From assembly GCA_007361935.1 (NCBI GenBank), contig CP041667.1:593501-657500 (forward strand): 64,000 nt of DNA, read 5' to 3'. The notes beneath the pieces are model-generated. The model did no database searches, was not told the DNA's origin, and saw only the letters and a list, made by a program, of their open reading frames with translations. Positions within the stretch are counted from its first letter, which is position 1. Every line of letters begins with the position of its first letter. The DNA is from Lachnospiraceae bacterium KGMB03038 (GTDB taxonomy: Bacteria > Bacillota > Clostridia > Lachnospirales > Lachnospiraceae). Below are positions 42,267-51,480 of the stretch, piece by piece. The position numbers were made by a program, and so were the translations under genes.

Positions 42267-43178
42267 ATGGATCAGAAATTCTACAGCCGGCTGGCAAAGA
42301 TCCTGCCGGAGAATAGAATCATGAAAGAGGAACCTATGCGGCTTCACACCACATTCCGGGCGGGAGGTCCGGCCCGTTTTTTTGTTGTGCCGGAGACGGC
42401 GCAGCAGCTGCGGCAAATAGTCCGCTGCTGTCAGGAAGAAGAAGTCGCTTACTATATTATTGGAAATGGCAGCAACCTTCTGGTGTCCGACCAGGGCTAT
42501 GAAGGAGTGGTCATTCAGATTTTCCGGGAGATGAACCGGATCGAAGTCCAGGGAGAAGTGATCACAGCCCAGGCGGGGGCGCTGCTGTCGGCAGTGGCGG
42601 CGCGGGCGCTGGAAGCGGGACTTACCGGATTTGAATTCGCGGCTGGAATCCCTGGAACACTGGGAGGGGCCTGCGTGATGAACGCTGGGGCTTACGGCGG
42701 AGAGATGAAGGATGTTTTGAAAGAAGTACAGGTCCTGACCCGTCAGGGTGAGATCATAACGCTTCAAAAAGAGCAGCTGGAAATGGGATATCGGACCAGT
42801 GTGATCGCGCGGGAGCAGTATATCGTCCTGGAGGCCGCGATCAAACTGGAGAAAGGAGACGTCCAGGCAATCCGGGATAGAATGGAAGACTTGAAGAATC
42901 GCCGGGTGACGAAACAGCCTCTGGAATATCCGAGCGCCGGAAGTACCTTCAAGAGACCGGAAGGATATTTCGCGGGGAAGCTGATCCAGGACGCGGGGCT
43001 TAGGGGGTTCCAGGTAGGAGGAGCTCAAGTGTCAGAAAAGCACTGTGGATTTGTGATCAATAAAGATCATGCGACAGCCGGAGAGATCAATGAATTGATC
43101 CGCCAGATCCAGGAGAAAGTAAAAGAGGATTCCGGCGTGGAGCTGGAGACGGAGGTAAAGCGTCTGGGAAAATTCTGA
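42267..43178 (+). CDS. murB: UDP-N-acetylenolpyruvoylglucosamine reductase
   Basis: 303 residues, FAD enzyme that makes UDP-N-acetylmuramate for peptidoglycan. FAD-binding YYIIGNGSNLLVSDQGYEGV near residue 65, GIPGTLGGACVMNAGAYGGE near 125 with YRTS near 178 and the catalytic PSAGSTFKRPEGYFAGKLI near 225 (Ser as proton donor). This is the short type IIb form without the type I insert. AAGGAG precedes the start. First gene of the murB-rapZ-whiA-HPr block. Confidence 0.95.
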   Translation: MDQKFYSRLAKILPENRIMKEEPMRLHTTFRAGGPARFFVVPETAQQLRQIVRCCQEEEVAYYIIGNGSNLLVSDQGYEGVVIQIFREMNRIEVQGEVITAQAGALLSAVAARALEAGLTGFEFAAGIPGTLGGACVMNAGAYGGEMKDVLKEVQVLTRQGEIITLQKEQLEMGYRTSVIAREQYIVLEAAIKLEKGDVQAIRDRMEDLKNRRVTKQPLEYPSAGSTFKRPEGYFAGKLIQDAGLRGFQVGGAQVSEKHCGFVINKDHATAGEINELIRQIQEKVKEDSGVELETEVKRLGKF

Positions 43179-43211
43179 GATAGGATAATGGGATAAAAGA
43201 GGGGGATCGGG

Positions 43212-44093
43212 ATGAGATTTGTGATTGTAACAGGAATGTCGGGAGCAGGAAAGACAACGGCTTTAAAGATGTTGGAAGACATGGGATATTTTTGCGTGGA
43301 CAATCTCCCGGTCCCGCTGATTCCAAAGCTGGCGGAACTGCTCACCGTCAGCGGAGCAGAAGTAAATAAGGCCGCGCTTGGAGTGGATATCAGGAGCGGA
43401 CAGAGTTTTGGCGAATTGGAGCGGGTACTGGACGAGATGGACGCCATGGAGATCAAATATGAGATCCTATATTTGGAATCCAGCGATGACGTACTGGTAA
43501 AGCGCTACAAAGAAACTCGGCGTTTTCACCCATTATCCGGCAGCAGCGGGCGTGTGGACGAGGGAATCCGAAAGGAGCGGGAGCGGCTGGGGTTCCTTAA
43601 GAAAAAAGCAGATTATCTGGTAGACACCAGCCATATGCTTACCAGAGAGCTGAAAAAGGAATTGAATAAAATATTCGTCTTGAACAAAGAATATAAGAAT
43701 CTGTATATCACGGTGCTGTCCTTTGGCTTTAAATATGGAATCCCAGCGGACGCGGATCTGGTGTTTGATGTTCGGTTTCTGCCCAATCCCTACTATATTG
43801 AAGAACTCCGCCCCAAGAACGGAAACGATAAAGAAGTCAGGGACTATGTCATGGAAAACGAAAAGGCCGGAGTTTTTCTGAAAAAGCTGATAGATATGGT
43901 GGAATTTTTGATTCCCAACTATATTATAGAAGGGAAAACACAGCTCGTGATCGGGATCGGGTGTACGGGGGGAAAACACCGTTCGGTAACATTGGCGAAC
44001 GAACTGTTTACCGCTCTGGAGCAGGCGGAAGCGTATGGAATCCGGATCGAGCACCGGGATATTGGGAAAGACGCGATCACAAAAGCAAGGTAG
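43212..44093 (+). CDS. rapZ: RNase adapter / nucleotide-binding protein RapZ
   Basis: 293 residues. Walker A GMSGAGKTTA near residue 9 and the family marks DNLPVPLIPKL, RRFHPLSG and IGCTGGKHRSVTLANEL. In E. coli RapZ guides RNase E to a small RNA; in Firmicutes (YvcJ) it binds nucleotides and affects competence. It lies 33 bases after murB and 9 before whiA. The gene yvcK, which normally stands between rapZ and whiA, is missing here. Confidence 0.94.
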   Translation: MRFVIVTGMSGAGKTTALKMLEDMGYFCVDNLPVPLIPKLAELLTVSGAEVNKAALGVDIRSGQSFGELERVLDEMDAMEIKYEILYLESSDDVLVKRYKETRRFHPLSGSSGRVDEGIRKERERLGFLKKKADYLVDTSHMLTRELKKELNKIFVLNKEYKNLYITVLSFGFKYGIPADADLVFDVRFLPNPYYIEELRPKNGNDKEVRDYVMENEKAGVFLKKLIDMVEFLIPNYIIEGKTQLVIGIGCTGGKHRSVTLANELFTALEQAEAYGIRIEHRDIGKDAITKAR

Positions 44094-44102
44094 GGACCAG
44101 AC

Positions 44103-44984
44103 ATGTCATTTTCTGGGAAGATAAAGGAAGAACTGGCTGAAAGATACGGCCGGGCGAGGCACTGTCAGCTGGCGGAATTATCAGCGATTTTGCATATGTG
44201 CGGAGAATTTTCGGAAGATTCTTCCGGAATCTGCGCTTTAAAATTTCATACAGAAAATTTTTCGGTTGCAAGAAAATGCTTTACATTGATGGAAAAAACA
44301 TTTAATATAAAGACTGATATCGTAATTCGCAAGAATCCATCCAGAGGCAGCTGCGTATATTTTCTCTACGGGAAAGGCAGGGAGCTTCTGGCGGTGAAGA
44401 ATACGATCGTACAGGCAGTGTGCTGCAAGAGGGCATATATACGTGGTGCTTTCCTGGCAGCGGGTTCCATGAGTGATCCCAGAAAGTCCTATCATTTTGA
44501 GATTGTGTGCAATTCGAGAGAAAATGCATGTTACTTGAGAGATATGATTAACAGCTTTGATATGGATGCCAAGATTGTGCAGCGTAAAAAGACGTCTGTT
44601 GTTTATCTGAAAGAAGGAGAGCAGATCGTGGACATCTTAAATGTCATGGAAGCTCATGTGGCATTGCTGGAATTGGAGAATGTCCGAATCCTGAAGGAGA
44701 TGAGGAATTCTGTCAATCGCAAAGTGAATTGCGAGACGGCAAATATCAATAAGACGGTTTCTGCCGCGGTGCGGCAGATGGAGGATATCATGTATATCAG
44801 AGATACGATCGGTCTTGAACGTTTGCCAGAGGGATTGAAAGACGTTGCCCTTACACGTCTTGAAAATCCGGAAGCTGCGCTGGCTGAACTGGGACGGCTT
44901 TTGAAGTCGCCGGTTGGCAAGTCTGGAGTCAATCACCGGCTGCGCAGACTGAGTGAAATAGCGGATCAGTTAAGGGAGCAGTAA
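44103..44984 (+). CDS. whiA: DNA-binding protein WhiA
   Basis: 293 residues, usual length. N-terminal homing-endonuclease-like domain begins MSFSGKIKEELAERYGRARH with GAFLAAGSMSDPRKSYHFEI near residue 117, and the C-terminal helix-turn-helix is ALAELGRLLKSPVGKSGVNH near 260. WhiA acts in cell division/chromosome segregation control in Firmicutes. It is coupled to the HPr-like gene 13 bases downstream. Confidence 0.95.
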   Translation: MSFSGKIKEELAERYGRARHCQLAELSAILHMCGEFSEDSSGICALKFHTENFSVARKCFTLMEKTFNIKTDIVIRKNPSRGSCVYFLYGKGRELLAVKNTIVQAVCCKRAYIRGAFLAAGSMSDPRKSYHFEIVCNSRENACYLRDMINSFDMDAKIVQRKKTSVVYLKEGEQIVDILNVMEAHVALLELENVRILKEMRNSVNRKVNCETANINKTVSAAVRQMEDIMYIRDTIGLERLPEGLKDVALTRLENPEAALAELGRLLKSPVGKSGVNHRLRRLSEIADQLREQ

Positions 44985-44997
44985 GGAGGAACACATT

Positions 44998-45255
44998 ATG
45001 ATCAAGAAACCTGTTACTATTCGAACGAATATGGATATGGAATCACGTCCCATTGCCCATCTCGTCCAGGAAGCAAGCCAGTATGCAAGCCATGTGTATA
45101 TTGAGATGGAAGATAAGAAAATCAACGCGAAAAGCATTATGGGAATGATGAGCCTGGATTTGTTAGAAGGCACCAGTCTGACGATAGTTGCAGATGGCGA
45201 GGACGAGGAAAACGCGGTGAATGGCGTAGGAGCTTTTCTTGAAAACTGCAAATAG
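44998..45255 (+). CDS. HPr-like protein lacking His15 (Crh-like)
   Basis: 85 residues, HPr size and fold. The Ser46 region is conserved (NAKSIMGMMSLDLLEG), but the active-site loop that should read GIHARP is MDMESRP, so His15 is replaced by Glu. It therefore cannot carry the PTS phosphoryl group and should act only through Ser46 phosphorylation, like Crh of Bacillus (which has Gln15). Its place after whiA is that of crh. Strong TAAGGAGG site. Confidence 0.88.
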   Translation: MIKKPVTIRTNMDMESRPIAHLVQEASQYASHVYIEMEDKKINAKSIMGMMSLDLLEGTSLTIVADGEDEENAVNGVGAFLENCK

Positions 45256-45281
45256 TATTACATAGATGTAAGACAAATGGA

Positions 45282-45308
45282 GGGCATGAGTTGTCATGCC
45301 CTTTTTTT
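45282..45308 (+). terminator. Terminator of the murB-whiA-HPr operon
   Basis: Perfect stem GGGCATGA (45282-45289) / TCATGCCC (45294-45301), loop GTTG, then seven T. Confidence 0.9.
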
Positions 45309-45330
45309 CAACATCGGGGAGGAGATTGCT

Positions 45331-46293
45331 GTGAAGAGAATGTTGTTTATCTACAATCCTCATGCGGGGAAGGAATTGATCAAACCCAAACTTTCTGATA
45401 TTATCGATCTTTTCGTAAAGGCGGGTTATGAGGTGGTGACCTATCCTACACAGTCCTATCGGGACGCGTACCGGAAGGTGAAAAAATATAAGTCCGGCGC
45501 CTATGATCTTGTGGTGTGCAGCGGAGGAGACGGAACAATTGATGAGATAGTGACTGGAATGATGCACAGAGGGGAAAAAGTCCCGATCGGATATATTCCG
45601 ACAGGGACTACCAATGATTTCGCCAACAGCCTTCATATTCCCAAGGGACTTCTTCGGGCGGCGGATAACGCGGTAAATGGTACAGCTTTTCCCTGCGATG
45701 TGGGAAAATTCAACGATGACTTTTTCGTATATATTGCGGCTTTTGGGCTTTTTACAGATGTTTCCTACGAGACAAAGCAGGCGGTGAAAAATGTGCTTGG
45801 GCATCTGGCTTATGTGCTGGAAGGGACGAAGCGGCTGTTTAATGTACCTTCCTATCGGATCAAGGTGACTCACGACGGAGAGGCCATAGAGGATGAGTTT
45901 ATATTTGGAATGGTGACCAACTCCCGCTCTGTGGGAGGGTTCCGCAATATGATCGGCAAGAAAGTGGTGTTTGACGACGGCCTTTTTGAAGTGACGCTGA
46001 TCAAGACGCCGAAGAATCCGATTGCGCTCCAGGAGATCGTAGCCGCCCTTTTGATTGAGCAAGTGGATACAAAGCATATGTATTCTTTCCGCAGCGGAAA
46101 GGTGACGTTTGAATCTCTCGAAGAGATACCCTGGACGCTGGACGGGGAGTTTGGAGGCAATCATGATTTTGTCACCGTTGAAAATTTAAAAAAACAGCTT
46201 CAGATCATGGTTCCAACAGACTGTGTGGAACAGCTGACCGCAGAGCCGGACCAGTTTAAGGCAGAGGCTGAGACAAAGGAAGAAGAGGAATAA
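45331..46293 (+). CDS. Diacylglycerol/lipid kinase family protein
   Basis: 320 residues from a GTG eight bases after GGGGAGGAG; the longer frame from 45277 runs through the terminator and is rejected. N-terminal YNPHAGKELIKPKLSDII, the kinase motif CSGGDGTIDEIVTGMM near residue 65 and IPTGTTNDFANSLHIPKG near 90 identify the DagK/YegS lipid kinase family. It would phosphorylate diacylglycerol or a related lipid at the membrane. Acidic C-terminal tail. Confidence 0.92.
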   Translation: MKRMLFIYNPHAGKELIKPKLSDIIDLFVKAGYEVVTYPTQSYRDAYRKVKKYKSGAYDLVVCSGGDGTIDEIVTGMMHRGEKVPIGYIPTGTTNDFANSLHIPKGLLRAADNAVNGTAFPCDVGKFNDDFFVYIAAFGLFTDVSYETKQAVKNVLGHLAYVLEGTKRLFNVPSYRIKVTHDGEAIEDEFIFGMVTNSRSVGGFRNMIGKKVVFDDGLFEVTLIKTPKNPIALQEIVAALLIEQVDTKHMYSFRSGKVTFESLEEIPWTLDGEFGGNHDFVTVENLKKQLQIMVPTDCVEQLTAEPDQFKAEAETKEEEE

Positions 46294-46296
46294 GAA

Positions 46297-47670
46297 ATGG
46301 AAAAGAGAGAGAAGTTTTCATCCAGGATGGGGTTCATCCTGATTTCAGCGGGCTGCGCTATCGGTCTTGGGAATGTATGGCGCTTCCCGTATATTACGGG
46401 GGCATATGGGGGAGGAGCCTTTGTCCTGATGTACCTGTTTTTCCTTTTAGTCCTGGGACTCCCTATCGTAGTTATGGAGTTTGCGGTGGGAAGAGGAAGC
46501 CAGAAAAGTTCCGCCATGTCCTTTAATGTGCTGGAGCCAAAGGGAACGAAATGGCATATTTTCAGATATTTTACTATGGCGGGCAATTTTTTGCTGATGA
46601 TGTTTTATACAACGATCGCCGGATGGATGCTGGCATACTTTTTTAAAATGCTTTTCGGGGAATTTGCCGGAGCTGATACAAAACAAGTAGAAGCGATCTT
46701 TGGAGAACTGACCTCCAACCGAAATGAGATGCTCTTTTGGATGGTGCTGATCTGCCTGATCGCGCTGCTGATCTGTTCCATGGGATTGGAGAAAGGAGTA
46801 GAGAAGATCACAAAAGTAATGATGAGCAGCCTTTTTGTGATCCTCTTGATTCTGGTGGTCCGGGCGGTAAGCCTTCCGGGAGCCGCTGAAGGGCTGGAAT
46901 TCTATTTGAAGCCGGATCTGGGGAAGATCAAAGAGGCGGGGCTTTCGGAGGCGGTCTTTGCGGCAATGGGACAGTCCTTTTTTACATTGAGTGTGGGGGC
47001 TGGCTCTCTTGCGATATTTGGGAGTTATATCGGGAAGGAACGAAGTCTGACAGGAGAAGCGGTGAGCATTACCTTGCTGGATACCTGCGTGGCGGTTCTG
47101 TCCGGCTTGATCATCTTTCCCGCTTGTTTCGCGTTTGGCGTAAACCCAGGGGAAGGTCCTGGATTGGTGTTCGTCACGCTTCCAAACGTATTTCGTGAAA
47201 TGCCGGGAGGAAGGCTGTGGGGAAGCCTGTTCTTTCTCTTTATGACATTTGCGGCGCTGTCGACGGTGATCGCTGTATTCCAGAATATCATTCAGTACGC
47301 GCTGGATCTGTGGGGGTGGGAGCTGCGTAAATCCGTCCTTGTAAATGGAATCCTGCTGATTTTGCTGAGTATCCCCTGTGTGCTGGGGCTGACAGACTGG
47401 TCTGGCTTTACCGTTGGCGGAAAGAATATTATGGATTTGGAAGATTTTATTGTGAGCAATAATCTCCTGCCTCTTGGGTCTGTGGTATACCTTCTGTTCT
47501 GCGTGACTCGCTGCGGGTGGGGCTGGGATAACTTTATCAAAGAGACCAATACGGGAAAAGGCCTGAAATTCCCGGCCTGCAAAGCAATCCGGTTCTATCT
47601 TACCTTTATTCTGCCGCTGATCATACTGGGAATCTTTATCCAAGGGTATCTGGGGATGATCTCTGGATAA
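46297..47670 (+). CDS. Sodium-dependent transporter, SNF (NSS) family
   Basis: 457 residues, about 11-12 membrane segments. The sodium-site segment GFILISAGCAIGLGNVWRFP opens the protein, with AYGGGAFVLMYLFFL, FAAMGQSFFTLSVGAGSLAI and AALSTVIAVFQNIIQYALD, all marks of bacterial neurotransmitter:sodium symporters. Substrate probably an amino acid. Starts 3 bases after the lipid kinase gene. Confidence 0.93.
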   Translation: MEKREKFSSRMGFILISAGCAIGLGNVWRFPYITGAYGGGAFVLMYLFFLLVLGLPIVVMEFAVGRGSQKSSAMSFNVLEPKGTKWHIFRYFTMAGNFLLMMFYTTIAGWMLAYFFKMLFGEFAGADTKQVEAIFGELTSNRNEMLFWMVLICLIALLICSMGLEKGVEKITKVMMSSLFVILLILVVRAVSLPGAAEGLEFYLKPDLGKIKEAGLSEAVFAAMGQSFFTLSVGAGSLAIFGSYIGKERSLTGEAVSITLLDTCVAVLSGLIIFPACFAFGVNPGEGPGLVFVTLPNVFREMPGGRLWGSLFFLFMTFAALSTVIAVFQNIIQYALDLWGWELRKSVLVNGILLILLSIPCVLGLTDWSGFTVGGKNIMDLEDFIVSNNLLPLGSVVYLLFCVTRCGWGWDNFIKETNTGKGLKFPACKAIRFYLTFILPLIILGIFIQGYLGMISG

Positions 47671-47713
47671 AAGTAAGAGCGGCGAAAAAAATTGTGGATT
47701 TTGCAAAAAGTAC

Positions 47714-47742
47714 TTGCCTAATTCAGATTTGTCTGTTATACT
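47714..47742 (+). promoter_or_regulatory. Promoter of tRNA-Glu
   Basis: -35 TTGCCT (47714-47719), 17-base spacer, -10 TATACT (47737-47742), about 20 bases upstream of the tRNA 5' end. Confidence 0.7.
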
Positions 47743-47762
47743 AGGCAAGTACGATATGAAAT

Positions 47763-47834
47763 GGCTCCGTGGTCAAGAGGTCAAGACGCTAGCCTCTCAC
47801 GCTGGAATCAGGGGTTCGATTCCCCTCGGAGTCA
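47763..47834 (+). tRNA. tRNA-Glu (anticodon CUC)
   Basis: Complete cloverleaf: acceptor GGCTCCG / CGGAGTC, D-arm GTC...GAC, anticodon arm CTAGC-CTCTCAC-GCTGG with anticodon CUC, T-arm with TTCGATT loop, discriminator A. CCA is not encoded. Confidence 0.93.
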
Positions 47835-47842
47835 CTGAAAAA

Positions 47843-47868
47843 GTCCGTTTTTACGGGCTTTTTTTGCA
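47843..47868 (+). terminator. Terminator of tRNA-Glu
   Basis: Stem AGTCCG / CGGGCT (one G-U pair) with loop TTTTTA, then seven T. Confidence 0.75.
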
Positions 47869-48009
47869 TGCTTTTTTTGCGTGGTACAGGATCGTTTACA
47901 AGTTTTTTACACAGGCTTTACGGAAAACAGATGGAATCCCTTACGAAAATAAAGGAAAATAAAAGAAAACATATCATCTGGATTTGATATAAAGCAGGAG
48001 GAAGTCGAG

Positions 48010-49653
48010 ATGAATACAGGAGGGCGACTGAAAAAAATTTTTTTAAGTATCTTGGCTGCGCTGATGCTTCTGACAGGCTGTGGAGTCGGTGAGAGGGAAG
48101 GCGCTCAAACCGCCTCGGAGGATAACCGTAAGACAGACCAGGAACAGGAGATCACCCGTGTACCAGGCGGCCAGATTCGCATTTTATCAGGCTCTGAAAA
48201 CCAGGAGTTGGAAGAGATCATCCAAGAGTGCGGTGAAGCGACAGGAGTAGAGATTCAGATGGAATATAAGGGCTCCGTAGATATCATGCGGGAACTGGAA
48301 AACGGAGCGCAGGATTACGATGCTGTATGGCCTGCCAGCAGCATCTGGGTATCTATGGGTGATACGGGACACTTGATCAAGCACAGCCAATCTGTTTCCA
48401 TGACGCCGGTGGTATTCGGTATTCGGGAGAGTCTGGCGGAGGAACTTGGATTTGTGGGAAAAGACGTGTCGGTCAACGACATTCTGACGGCAATCCGAGA
48501 CGGAAAGATGCGCTTTTGCATGACTAGCGCCACTCAGTCTAACTCCGGCGCCAGCGCCTATATCGGTTTTCTCTATGCGCTGCTTGACAAACAGGAGGGG
48601 CTTAAGGCAGAAGATCTTCAGGATCCGGAGCTTAAGGCAGATATTACGGAACTCTTAAGCGGTGTGGAGCGAAGCTCCGGCAGTTCAGACTGGCTCAAAG
48701 ATATGTTCCTGGATGGGGACTATGATGCCATGGTTAACTATGAGTGTCTGATCATTGACGCTAACAGGCAGATGGTGGAGGAAGGAAAAGAGCCGCTGTA
48801 TGTGGTCTATCCCTACGACGGTCTGTCCATTGCAGACTCGCCGCTGGGTTATGTGGATCATGGGGACAGTGAAAAAGAAGAGGCATTCCTTGCGGTTCAG
48901 GAATACCTGATGTCGGAGCAGGCTCAGAAGAAGATCGAGGCTACGGGCCGCAGGATCAGCGCCAATGGCGTATCAGAAGAAAATCAGAATGTGTTTAACA
49001 GTGACTGGGGGATCGATACCGAGAGGATCCTGTCGCCCATCCAGATGCCTGAGGCTTCGGTTCTGACCGAAGCATTGAATGTATACCAGACCAGTTTTAA
49101 GAAACCATCGCTGAATATTTATTGCCTGGACTTTTCCGGCAGTATGGCGGGAACAGGAGAGGGACAGCTCAAAGAAGCTATGTCGCAGATCCTTTTGCAG
49201 GAAAATGCCAGAAAGAATTTTCTCCAGGCAAATGCGGGGGAAGTCAATCAGGTGATTTTTTTCGATGATACGATTCTGGGCATAGAGGCGGCTGCTGATG
49301 ATTCTGACGAAGCATTGGCGGAGCTGAATCAGAAGGTGGCGGATTTCCAGATCGCGGGCGGCACGGATGTTTATCGGGCGGCGGCGGAAGCTCTGGAGAT
49401 TGCCTCCGGATACAATCTGGAGAACTATACGCCGGCTATCATTCTGATGACCGATGGTCGATCCAACTACAATTACAGTAATTTTGAAGAAGTCTGGAGC
49501 CAGTACGGAGAAGAAATCCCGATTTTCTCCATTACCTTCGGAGACGCCGATCCAAGCCAGCTGGAGGAACTGGCCCAAATAAGCGGGGGGCGGGTATTTG
49601 ACGGTACCCAGGATCTGACGGCAGCGTTCCGCAGCGTGAAAGGATATAACTAA
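48010..49653 (+). CDS. Lipoprotein with solute-binding domain fused to VWA domain
   Basis: 547 residues. Lipobox LLTGCG gives an acylated Cys near residue 24. Residues about 45-320 look like a type II extracellular solute-binding domain (QIRILSGSENQELEEIIQEC, SSIWVSMGDTGHLIKHSQSV). Residues about 365-547 are a von Willebrand factor A domain with a full MIDAS: CLDFSGSMAG, GGTDVYRAAAEAL and LMTDGRSNYN. It heads a four-gene operon (XpaC-like, second binding-like protein, TelA). Such a fusion suggests a surface sensor or chaperone for a metal-linked complex; the function is not established. AGGAGG precedes the ATG. Confidence 0.85.
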   Translation: MNTGGRLKKIFLSILAALMLLTGCGVGEREGAQTASEDNRKTDQEQEITRVPGGQIRILSGSENQELEEIIQECGEATGVEIQMEYKGSVDIMRELENGAQDYDAVWPASSIWVSMGDTGHLIKHSQSVSMTPVVFGIRESLAEELGFVGKDVSVNDILTAIRDGKMRFCMTSATQSNSGASAYIGFLYALLDKQEGLKAEDLQDPELKADITELLSGVERSSGSSDWLKDMFLDGDYDAMVNYECLIIDANRQMVEEGKEPLYVVYPYDGLSIADSPLGYVDHGDSEKEEAFLAVQEYLMSEQAQKKIEATGRRISANGVSEENQNVFNSDWGIDTERILSPIQMPEASVLTEALNVYQTSFKKPSLNIYCLDFSGSMAGTGEGQLKEAMSQILLQENARKNFLQANAGEVNQVIFFDDTILGIEAAADDSDEALAELNQKVADFQIAGGTDVYRAAAEALEIASGYNLENYTPAIILMTDGRSNYNYSNFEEVWSQYGEEIPIFSITFGDADPSQLEELAQISGGRVFDGTQDLTAAFRSVKGYN

Positions 49654-49656
49654 GAT

Positions 49657-50310
49657 ATGAAGAGAAACTGGAAAGAAATCGTCAGCATTGCAGCTTCGGC
49701 GGGACTGGCTCTGGGAGTATTCCTGGGGCTTCTTGCGGGGCTTGGCTGGAATCTTCTGTTATGTATGGGACTGGCCCTCGCCTCCTATCCGGGATTTCTG
49801 CTGGTGCTGCGGCCGGTGAAAAAAATCGGCAGGATCGAGGTGGAAACGATCGGAAACGGAGAACTGCTCCACGAAAGACTGCAGGAAGCGGGCTCTGACT
49901 ACCGGAGAATGAGGAAGGCGGCAGATAAGATTCTGGATCCTGTGTTAAAAAGAGACGTTCAGTCCCTGCTTGCGACAGCTGAAAGTATTTTAAAGTTTCT
50001 GACAGATAATCCGAAGAAAATATCATCGGCTAGGCGTTATATCGATTACTATCAGGAAACCGCCGCAAATGTGCTGGAAAACTATGTAGAACTGCAGGAC
50101 AGCAGGCTTGCCACCAGGGAAGCGCAGAAAATACTCCAAAATACCGCGGAGGCGGTAGCAACGCTGAAAGGAGCGTTCCAGATGCAGTTTGAAAAGCTGC
50201 TGCAAAACGAATTGATGGATATGGAGGCGGATCTGAATCTTTTGAAACAGACCCTCCGTTCGGAAGGATATACAGAGATAAGCAAAGAAAGAAAGCAGGA
50301 AAGCGAATGA
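49657..50310 (+). CDS. XpaC-like membrane protein (5-bromo-4-chloroindolyl phosphate hydrolysis family)
   Basis: 217 residues. Two N-terminal membrane segments at about residues 10-50 (AGLALGVFLGLLAGLGWNLL), then a cytoplasmic helical part (YRRMRKAADKILDPVLKRDV, ARRYIDYYQETAANVLENYV). This is the layout of the XpaC family, a regular partner of TelA in Firmicutes. It starts 3 bases after the VWA gene and overlaps the next by 4 bases, so the operon is tight. Biochemical role unknown. Confidence 0.8.
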   Translation: MKRNWKEIVSIAASAGLALGVFLGLLAGLGWNLLLCMGLALASYPGFLLVLRPVKKIGRIEVETIGNGELLHERLQEAGSDYRRMRKAADKILDPVLKRDVQSLLATAESILKFLTDNPKKISSARRYIDYYQETAANVLENYVELQDSRLATREAQKILQNTAEAVATLKGAFQMQFEKLLQNELMDMEADLNLLKQTLRSEGYTEISKERKQESE

Positions 50311-51413
50311 AGAAAAAAATCATAGGGCTGATCGTTCTGGCCTGTGTGATGGGTGTCATTGGCGGCATCTACCTTTTGACCGGCGGCACCGGAGATCTGG
50401 GAGGAGAAAACCAGGAAGAAAAACAGACGGAAAGGGAAGACGGGCCGGCCGTTCAGGTCAGCGGATACATAGGCGGAGAAAAGGCGGGATTTCTGGAAGA
50501 CGAAGAAGTGCTGGAAATCCTGAGGAAAGATTATGGTCTGGAGGTGGATTACTCAAAAGCCGGATCGTTGGATATGATGACGGCGGATCTGACCGGACGC
50601 AATTATCTGTTCCCTTCCAGCAGTATTGCTTTGGAATATTACGAAGAACTTCATGGATCGCCCAAGCAGAGCGAGATTATTCTAAACACTCCTATCGTGC
50701 TCTACACACACAAGATTGTCCTGGAGGCCTTTGAACAGCAGGGAATGATCACTAAGGACGAGGATGTCAATTATGTGGATATGAACAAGCTGTTGGAACT
50801 GATCCGGACCGATACCAAATGGACAGACATTGGTGTGCCGGAATTATACGGCAGTGTGTCTGTAGATACCACAGACCCGGCCAAATCCAACTCTGGAAAT
50901 ATGTTTGCCGCCCTGCTGGCGGACGTATTAAACGGCGGACAGACTCTGACCCCGGAAAGCGTAGATGAGGTTTTGCCTGAACTGCAGGCTATTTTTGGCA
51001 AGCTGGGGTATATGGAGACCTCTTCCGCGGATCTGTTCAGCCAGTTCCTACGGATGGGAGTAGGGGCGACACCTATCGCCGCCGGTTATGAGAGCCAGAT
51101 TATCGAATACGCGCAGATGGAACCAGAGGCATACGAAGAGATCAAGGATGATGTAGTAGTCCTTTACCCGGCGCCTACGGTATGGTCAGCCCATGTGCTG
51201 ATTGCAATGGACGAGAGCGGACAGACACTGCTGGAAGGCTTGCAGAATGAGAAGATACAGGAATTGGCCTGGAAGAAACATGGATTTCGCACCGGCAGCG
51301 CCGGCATCGCGCAGGGAGAGGCGAAAGCCTCAGGGATTGCAGATAGCGTGACCCAGGTGGCGCAGGTGCCCTCTTATGAGGTGATGAGGCGGATTATTGA
51401 TGGATTGCAGTAG
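50307..51413 (+). CDS. Membrane-anchored solute-binding-like protein
   Basis: 368 residues. An N-terminal hydrophobic stretch (IIGLIVLACVMGVIGGIYLL) is either a membrane anchor or an early lipobox. The rest resembles the binding domain of the first gene in the operon (SGYIGGEKAGFLEDEEVLEI, FPSSSIALEYYEELHGS, TPIVLYTHKIVLEAF) without a VWA domain, so the operon encodes two related binding-type proteins. Starts inside the XpaC-like gene (ATGA overlap). Ligand unknown. Confidence 0.75.
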   Translation: MKKKIIGLIVLACVMGVIGGIYLLTGGTGDLGGENQEEKQTEREDGPAVQVSGYIGGEKAGFLEDEEVLEILRKDYGLEVDYSKAGSLDMMTADLTGRNYLFPSSSIALEYYEELHGSPKQSEIILNTPIVLYTHKIVLEAFEQQGMITKDEDVNYVDMNKLLELIRTDTKWTDIGVPELYGSVSVDTTDPAKSNSGNMFAALLADVLNGGQTLTPESVDEVLPELQAIFGKLGYMETSSADLFSQFLRMGVGATPIAAGYESQIIEYAQMEPEAYEEIKDDVVVLYPAPTVWSAHVLIAMDESGQTLLEGLQNEKIQELAWKKHGFRTGSAGIAQGEAKASGIADSVTQVAQVPSYEVMRRIIDGLQ

Positions 51414-51480
51414 AGGGATGCGGCAGATCAGAGAAAGGCGATAGCAGAAGGGAAATCAGAGAAAGAGAAAGGGGAAAGAG

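Noticed and set aside
45163..46164. Minus-strand frame opposite the lipid kinase
   Set aside because: It runs across the terminator and two real genes and has no domain or start site; an antisense shadow.
46447..47748. 433-codon minus-strand frame opposite the sodium-dependent transporter
   Set aside because: The plus-strand gene has clear family motifs; the antisense product is rich in His, Gln, Pro and Arg and has no recognisable domain.
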